Positions 48,182 to 55,095 of a stretch of 55,095 nt of DNA are shown piece after piece. A program made the translations under genes and the position numbers. Source of the stretch: Bigelowiella natans CCMP2755 (taxonomy: Eukaryota; Cercozoa; Chlorarachniophyceae); contig ADNK01003517.1 in NCBI GenBank assembly GCA_000320545.1, positions 1 through 55,095 of the forward strand. Direction: 5' to 3'. Every line of letters starts with the position of its first letter. Position 1 is the stretch's first letter. The notes below the pieces were generated by a model that was not told the DNA's origin, did not search any database, and saw nothing but the letters and a program-made list of their open reading frames with translations.

Positions 48182-48914
48182 ATGGCAAAGGGCTCCATCG
48201 CGCTTAAAAATTTGTTGCGACGAATCAAAAACCCTTTGAGCTTTCCCTATCTCAACGAGAAAAAGGCGAAAGATGGATTCTGGCACTCAAGACAAAGGTT
48301 AATTCAGTGCTTCTGTGAAGCTGTTCGGAACGATAATCATGTTAATTATCACATCGAAAAGGAACGGAGATTTTCGGCTGCTCACAAGCACTAAAAGATC
48401 GACAGAATCTAGTCAGTCGCAGGAAAGAGCGTCATCTCTGGAGAAGAAAATTAAATTTCAGGTTAACAAAATTAGTATGTTAAACAAGCATCATCATCAC
48501 CGATTCTATCTTACTATCTATACACAGGATGGAAAAATAGCTTACAAAAATCTTACAACAAGCCAACTCATCGTAAAATTTAATATTACGAATTAGCATT
48601 ACGTATAGGGACATTTCATTTTGGAATCCACCATTGCAATCATCAGCAGCGGCATCATCATCGTCATCATATTATTGTCCATGCACCACAGAGAGCATAT
48701 CTCGTGTTTAACATCTGCGGTTTCAGATGGGTTGTGAACAACAGGTCAATTGTAGGAGCAAGAATGAAAATAACTCTACAATCCTAACTACCTTCGTTGT
48801 CCACTCCTCTTTGAAAATAATCTTCCAAAGAGCACTGATAGATTGTGATTAAACAGTAGTATTACAACTACTAGTACTAACAGTTTTGTTGTGCACGTAG
48901 AGATCAATCGCCTG

Positions 48915-48973
<59 letters not shown>

Positions 48974-50041
48974 CTCTCTGATGATAGTTTATAATCCAGT
49001 GACCGATTGCTACAAGCATCTCTACGAATATTCGGAACAACGGTTGGTATCGTCATCTTCATCAATATCAGTGTGGTGGTAGGGGTGGTTTTGGGAGTTG
49101 TCAGTGCAGCCATGGCTCCTGGTTGAGTTTAAAGAAATCAAAATATCAATGTAATGCATACAGCAGCTTTTGTCAAGATTATTAACATATTCATGATCAT
49201 GAACAGATTGTTAAATGGGCTCTAAGGCCAACGATGTTTGGTCATTTTTGTGGGGGGGAAGATCTTAGGACTATACAGGTACTACTACTACCACAAACTA
49301 TCAGTTTCAAGTGGCATTCATGTTGTACAGCTAAATAATCACTATTATCAGCCAACAGTAGAAAACCTAAAAAGGTCTGGAATCGGTGGGATACTAGATT
49401 ATGCAGCTGAGGCAGATGTTGGCGGTAGTAGTAATTAGCAATGAATATTTGTATTAGTACCAAATTGTCTTTCTTACACAAAGGATACTAATAATACATG
49501 TGGTTGGATATTTTTTATTTCATATTTATAAATACAATATTTTTATATATTTATTACGTTGATCCTTGTCTCTGCATGATCATCACCGTCATCACATCCT
49601 CAGTAATTATCCCCAATATCTTCCTTAGTTTGTTCTCTGTTTGTTTTTCCTTTCTTTCCTTGTTCACAAGCGGACGTAACTATCTCAACCGCATCCGCAG
49701 ATAGCGATGTGCCAACGACAACTAGTGAGTACTACTTCGTAGTGATATAATCATCATTAATTAGCATCATCAAGTTGTTCAGAGAAAGTAGTAGCAAGAA
49801 GGCACGCATCAGATCTAGGACGACAAGTTTTAAATTAAAACAACAGCCGAAAAAGCCAATCCATGTGTTTATCAAAATGTTATTATCACTACTACTCTGC
49901 TCCTGAGATGCTATATTATTACACAAGTAAAGAGTAGAATCAACACAAAGGAGACAAATGCTGCCTATCTCTCTTGCCTTGAAGTTAGAGAACAATTCGT
50001 CGTGAGTACTCGTACACAAGTTAATTATAGTATATCTATCG

Positions 50042-50075
<34 letters not shown>

Positions 50076-50211
50076 ACTTTTTCCAGGGTCCAATCAGGCG
50101 TTGGCTCGAGAGTATAGTTATCAAACGGAGAGGCAGTGCGATGCAAATGTGAAGATTTTTGAAACTGCAATAAGGGCAGTACATGGTCAGTACTATTAGT
50201 GGTACTAGTAA

Positions 50212-50246
<35 letters not shown>

Positions 50247-51605
50247 CAGTGAAGGCAGCAGTTTTGATGCAATAATCAAGTCATCGTGTCATAAGTAAGC
50301 TTCTTAGCAATATTTTAAGTATGATTCTGATTTTACTTTAGAACCAATCATCTACTGTGCAAGATTATCATCTGATAGAGCTGCTTTGTACGGATGATAT
50401 TTGAGAATATATACTACTACTATTTATTTATTTATCAGGTGTTACACCCGATGGATTCGCTGCCATAAAAGTAACTGCATTAGGCAATCCAATTTTGCTA
50501 GAACGATGGTATCAAAGCAAAGTATAAGATGAAGATGATGATGATGATGATGAGTATATCCTAGTCCTACATAGTATATGATGAAACTGATAATATGATG
50601 AAGGAGATGACTTCTCCAAACTGTATTATGATAATAATCCTAAGGTCAACTGCATTACGAGAAATCTACAAACTATTTGGACGAATGGATGTTGATAAAG
50701 ATGGTAATAAAACATAAAAAAGCACACGGTTGTAGAGGAAAAACAAGAACAGAAACACATGATGCCCTCCTCCTCCTTTAAACGAAAAGAAGAAGAAGAA
50801 ACATGGAAAAGAAAGACAATAAGTTTCGAACAAGGAAATAACACATTCACTCATTTCTTCTAATGATTCATAAGAAGAGTTTTTTTCTTCTTCTTCTTCT
50901 TCTTCTTCTTCTTCTTCTTCTTCTTCCTCGGAGACAAGTAGTAGTTGTTGTAGTAAACTAGTATAGTTTCTCTTCTGCACCCTTGCTATTGATTCATTGG
51001 TGTTCTACATTGTGTAGGAATGGTGACATTTGAGGAGTTCACGAATGTATGGAACCAATTATTTGTTGGTGATTCTATGGAAATAATCATCAATGACATG
51101 TTCAAGAGGTTTGATAAGAAAGGAAAAGGTAGTACTGAATTAATAACTTACAATTCACGTCTTATTATTCAACCATTTGGGTTTTACATACGTAAGACTT
51201 ACAGACGATGAAACAACCAAATCATGCCTACTACTTTGTCTAGTACTACTACTACTACCACGAATAAAGACGAATGTTACTACTAGGTTTCATAGACCCC
51301 ATTGCATGGACAACGACACTTGATCCTCCGCTAATGAGAAGGCTTGCTGGTAGTAGTTGTAGTAGTAGTAGTGGTTGTAGTAGTGAATACTAGTTCCAAT
51401 TGTAGTAATACTGTTGGTAACGTTTTGCTGTAGTTGGTGATGGTGATGGTGATGATTATCATTATTATTATTATTATTATTATCAATATTATTATTATTA
51501 TTATTATTATTATTATCATAGTGGTTGAGGATAGTAGTATCACACACAGCTGACCATGTCTATCTTCACGAGAGATTTGAAGGAGTAGCAGTTATAATTA
51601 CCAGT

Positions 51606-51637
<32 letters not shown>

Positions 51638-52603
51638 AACGGAAATAATTTAATATTTTCGATCGATGATGTGGATACATCATAAAAGATGATGATGGAT
51701 TTATAAACAAAATTAATGGACCATTCTCCTAATTAGCGAGTTTATTGGCATGGTGGAGATTCTTATCATCATATTTTGCATTCTGTCTATTTTATCTTTT
51801 TCTTGTTGTTCTTATTTTTCTTCTTGTTCCCTTTCTCTCTCACTGCTATATTCTAAGGTTATTGCAAAAAGCAGGGATCATTTGCCCAGGCAGTTTTGAC
51901 AACCGATGAGGAGAAATTAGTTAAATCAATGCAAAGTCGTTTGAGAAGGCTAGTGGTAATACAACTACTAATTTGTTACGAACTACCTGATATTCCCCGC
52001 AAACATACTAATACCATTTATATAAATAATCATCATAATAATAATGATAATGATAATAAATAACAATGATAATGATTTATTAATCCATTTGCTGTATATT
52101 TGCCTTGGACTACATTTTGAAATTAAGTAACAAAGCATTAAAGCAATTACTCACACTGCCGTATTATCTATTAATTAGGCGTTAGCTGCTGACCTTAATG
52201 TGAGACTTATGATCGATGCGGAGCATACGTAAGAAGGACTTATAGTAGTAGTAGTAGTAGTAGTAGTAGCATATGATGGAGTAGTATTCCAAGATAAGAT
52301 CATATATTAATAACATTCTGCTGCTGCTGCTGCTGCTTGCTCAGGTACTTTCAACCAGCAATCGACAATTTAGTCCTATCTATGCAACGTGAATTCAATA
52401 AAAATACAGATTGTGTTTACCAAACCATACAATGTTACTTGAAAGACGCTAAGACACGAAATCAGCTTTTCATGGATCAAGCGAGAATCGAGAATTGGCA
52501 GTTAAGACGACGAAAAAATGATCGACACTACTCATGCTTACTTAACTTGAATGAATGTAGAAGATGATGATTCTGGGGAGAAGATCATCTCATTATTGTC
52601 TTC

Positions 52604-52639
<36 letters not shown>

Positions 52640-52851
52640 CCGGAAGAAACCTATTCCCATTTTATTGCTGCTGCATTCATTGAAAAAGTTTATGTTTACT
52701 TTTGTACCTAACCGAGATAAAAAATATATAATCGTCATTAGCATACTACTCGAGTAAAATAAATGAATGCTGCAATATGAACCAATAACATAGTAATGTT
52801 GGGAGTGTGAATATTAGCACACACTCACACACACACGCACACAGTAGAATA

Positions 52852-52898
<47 letters not shown>

Positions 52899-54226
52899 TA
52901 TATTAACATTTATCTCAGATATATGTACACATGAATAGAGAAAGAGTAAGATCGAAGGGTATATTCACGTACATCTTCCATTCCAAATATTAACTCTGGG
53001 CTACTGCCACTGGGTGTATTTGTGTGACGAATGACTTCTCAGATATGCAGTGAAGATCGTACGAGGAGCTTATATGCATCAAGAAAGAGATCGAGCGAAA
53101 GTAGTTAGTACTAGATTATGTGTAGTAGTAGTAGTAGTAGTAGCAGCAGTAGTAATCACGTGCATGGTGTATGATGAGATTATGTGAGTAGTCGTCAAAA
53201 AACTATAATCAGGTGATATTTCTATGAATAACGTTATTCGAAACGTAAATGATTTGCAAGTAGATTATTAATTGTTTCAACAACTAACTTAAAATCAACA
53301 GAAACGTGGAGAGGAAGATCCTATTCACAGCACAATCGAAGACACACACAAATGTTATGAGGAGATTATGGAAGATGTTATAAGCCGGGAAAATGTACAG
53401 GAAGGGCGGGAAAAGGTTCTAAGAAATGTTGAAAGAGACAGAAGTATTTCCATGTCGCAATTAGAAAAGAGAGAGAGAGTCGTAAACTAATGGAATGAAA
53501 AATACAAAACTTATTCGGATATTATTTAGGTCAACCTCGTCGTAGCTACTCACAACCAAAGCTCTGTGGAATGTACCATACGACTTCTACAAGAATATGG
53601 TCTAGAAAGAATGGAATCTGGGGTAACTAAGGAATGGATTTTGTGTTGAGCTGATTGATGATGATAACGACTTTGGTATGATAATATCATACGATGCTGA
53701 TTTTATAAATGAGAGAAATACTCCTGGCAAACGATAATGCTATATAGGTTGTCCGTGCTCTTAAAATGAGAATTATAAAAATATTTTATGCATCGTATCT
53801 ACGATGTGCTGATAATTCAAAAATATTTAGGTTGCTTTTGGGCAACTCTTGGGAATGTCAGATCACTTAACATATTCCCTGGGTCAAAATGGCTATAAAG
53901 TGTACAAGTATGTAAAACATTGTTCCATAAACATACACCTAAGTGAGACAGGTTCAATATTTTTCACTCATTGCTCCTCCTGTGATGGAATCTCTTATTC
54001 GACAGCAAAAACACAAAATGCTGTCATTGTAGTTCTGGGGTAGTAATTGACCACCACTGTGACTGTGTCATATTCTTCAACATTCAGATACATTCCTTAT
54101 GGTCCAATTTTAGAATGCCTTCCATATCTCATTCGTCGTGCACAAGAAAACTCAGATTTGATGGGAAGTGTTGGGTATGAACTAGGAATGCTAGCTAAGG
54201 AAATTCGAAGACGCATGATTGGGTGA
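48182..54226 (+). CDS. Proline dehydrogenase with EF-hand insertion
   Basis: Mitochondrial FAD enzyme oxidising proline to pyrroline-5-carboxylate. Exons: 48182-48297, 48389-48461, 48528-48572, 48692-48744, (gap), 49207-49278, 49352-49424, 49671-49724, 50087-50185, 50439-50508, 50645-50703, 51018-51128, 51287-51349, 51858-51955, 52179-52228, 52345-52500, 53043-53100, 53302-53415, 53530-53622, 53831-53907 and 54088-54226. All phases close except the gap at 48745-49206, where a small exon near 49000-49041 (HLYEYSEQ) is probably involved. The N-terminus (MAKGSIALKNLLRRIKNPL) is a presequence. Key blocks: PTMFGHFCGGEDLRTIQPTV, GIGGILDYAAEADVG, GFAAIKVTALGNP (active-site Lys), RLMIDAEHTYFQPAI, KIVRGAYMHQERD, LLGMSDHLTYSLGQNGYKVY, YIPYGPILECLPYLIRRAQE (paired Arg that bind the proline carboxylate). 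Between the Lys and DAE blocks sits a canonical EF-hand loop DVDKDGMVTFEE, then a degenerate one (DKKGKGFIDPIA). Confidence 0.93.
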
Positions 54227-54850
54227 TCCATGCACCATGCCAACGAACATTGCGTGTGCGGCAAATGCATGCACAACACGTCAATTGCAAAGAAAAAACG
54301 CGTGAATATTGATCCAAACACTTTGTGCAATTTCAGCTGCATGCAAACCAAACATGCTCGTGCAGATCAACAGTACCAATTTGTGACTGCACGCAACGGA
54401 CATTTTTGGACATTACAAAACTTGGCAATTGACCTGCGACATTCAATGCAGTGCAAATGCGATGACCAAACCCAATGTGCACAAACTCCTGATCCACAAC
54501 AAAAACAAAAGTGCTGGGCAATCACGTGTCCATCAAATGTGACCGGGAAAATTTTGCACGCCAAGAACAAACAACTGCACAAAATCACATTCCGCCAACA
54601 ATGGAAAGACAAGACAACGCTGTGACAGCGAGAATCACGTTCAAAACATCATTCAGTGAAAAAACAGTTGTCAAAAATCGCCCAGGGTCAGAGACAGTTT
54701 GTGAATTTTGCATTAAAAATGGGCTGTGGATCAGTTTGTGGGGTTTAGGTCAGATTTTTTGGTTGGGGTCAGTTTGTGAGGTGGAGGTCAGCATCAGGGA
54801 TGGTTTGTGATATCAGGCTTAGTCAATGGAGTTTGAATCAGTTTGTGAAG
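54227..54850. repeat. Subtelomeric island
   Basis: It starts right after the proline dehydrogenase stop.  A 131-codon Cys/His-rich plus ORF (54230-54625; 11 Cys) overlaps minus ORFs and has no recognisable domain, so it is not called. From about 54680 a degenerate GTCAGTTTGTGAGG-like word repeats several times up to the telomeric array, as in a subtelomeric transition zone. Confidence 0.5.
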
Positions 54851-55077
54851 TTAGGGTTAGGGTTAGGGTTAGGGTTAGGGTTAGGGTTAGGGTTAGGGTT
54901 AGGGTTAGGGTTAGGGTTAGGGTTAGGGTTAGGGTTAGGGTTAGGGTTAGGGTTAGGGTTAGGGTTAGGGTTAGGGTTAGGGTTAGGGTTAGGGTTAGGG
55001 TTAGGGTTAGGGTTAGGGTTAGGGTTAGGGTTAGGGTTAGGGTTAGGGTTAGGGTCAGGGTTAGGGCTAGGGTTAGG
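54851..55077 (+). repeat. Telomere-type (TTAGGG)n array
   Basis: 34 perfect TTAGGG units (54851-55054), then TCAGGG, TTAGGG, CTAGGG and a partial unit. The G-rich strand points to the right edge, as at a right chromosome end. However, the last 18 bases (CGAAATGTCC...) are not telomeric. Confidence 0.95.
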
Positions 55078-55095
55078 CGAAATGTCCTTGGGCGC

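Noticed and set aside
53416-53486. Longer proline dehydrogenase exon running to 53486
   Set aside because: It would leave a 43-bp intron, shorter than any other here. Ending at 53415 keeps phase and gives a normal intron.
54230-54625. Cys-rich subtelomeric gene of 131 codons
   Set aside because: Minus-strand ORFs overlap it, the composition matches the noncoding islands, and the cysteines show no regular spacing.

Overview
This is a eukaryotic nuclear sequence that ends in a telomere-type (TTAGGG)n array at its right edge. Protein-coding genes are broken into small exons by spliceosomal introns. Compact introns are about 65-85 bp, and many others are swollen by microsatellites. The organism cannot be named from the window alone. 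TTAGGG repeats, a V-ATPase, a CreA-family protein with a hydrophobic leader, DUF7726-like and O-FucT-like proteins would fit a microsatellite-rich protist, possibly an alga. The exon models were built by hand from splice sites, reading phase and family similarity. Where phases closed exactly over a whole gene, this is stated.

Layout, left to right: a TGCA/CTAG-rich repetitive island (1-660); a phosducin-like gene (705-1701, minus); a second island (2290-3720); an unusual low-complexity protein carrying six copies of a short motif (3877-5547, minus); a partial minus-strand gene (5671-5974); a 183-bp CAA tract just upstream of a plus-strand gene for a thioredoxin-fold protein that has lost both active-site cysteines (6599-10074); a long helical-repeat gene (10259-17750, plus); an island (17.9-19.2 kb); a minus-strand membrane-protein gene (19.2-23.44 kb) divergent from a DUF7726-like gene (23560-24656, plus); an island with dispersed repeats (24.7-27.8 kb); an O-fucosyltransferase-like gene (28017-29717, plus); an island (29.9-31.7 kb); a gene with two WW-like domains (32122-34497, minus) divergent from an orphan gene (34714-35793, plus); an island with a complete non-autonomous hAT-like transposon (37634-38935); the V-ATPase subunit a gene (39454-42668, plus); an island (43.0-45.05 kb); a CreA-family gene (45228-46686, minus); a palindromic minisatellite (47.24-47.70 kb); a roughly 20-exon proline dehydrogenase gene with an EF-hand insertion (48182-54226, plus); a short subtelomeric island; and the telomeric repeat array.

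The genes do not form an operon or pathway. Recognisable functions are housekeeping: proton pumping, mitochondrial proline oxidation, chaperone-like phosducin and glycosyl transfer. The window alternates between gene blocks, which are AT-leaning with trinucleotide-rich introns, and TGCA/CTAG-rich islands without convincing genes. Three neighbouring gene pairs are divergent. The strongest candidates for something new are the six-motif protein, the cysteine-less thioredoxin-fold protein, the hAT element with its 8-bp duplication, the palindromic minisatellite, and the tendency of GTA microsatellites to start at 5' splice sites.
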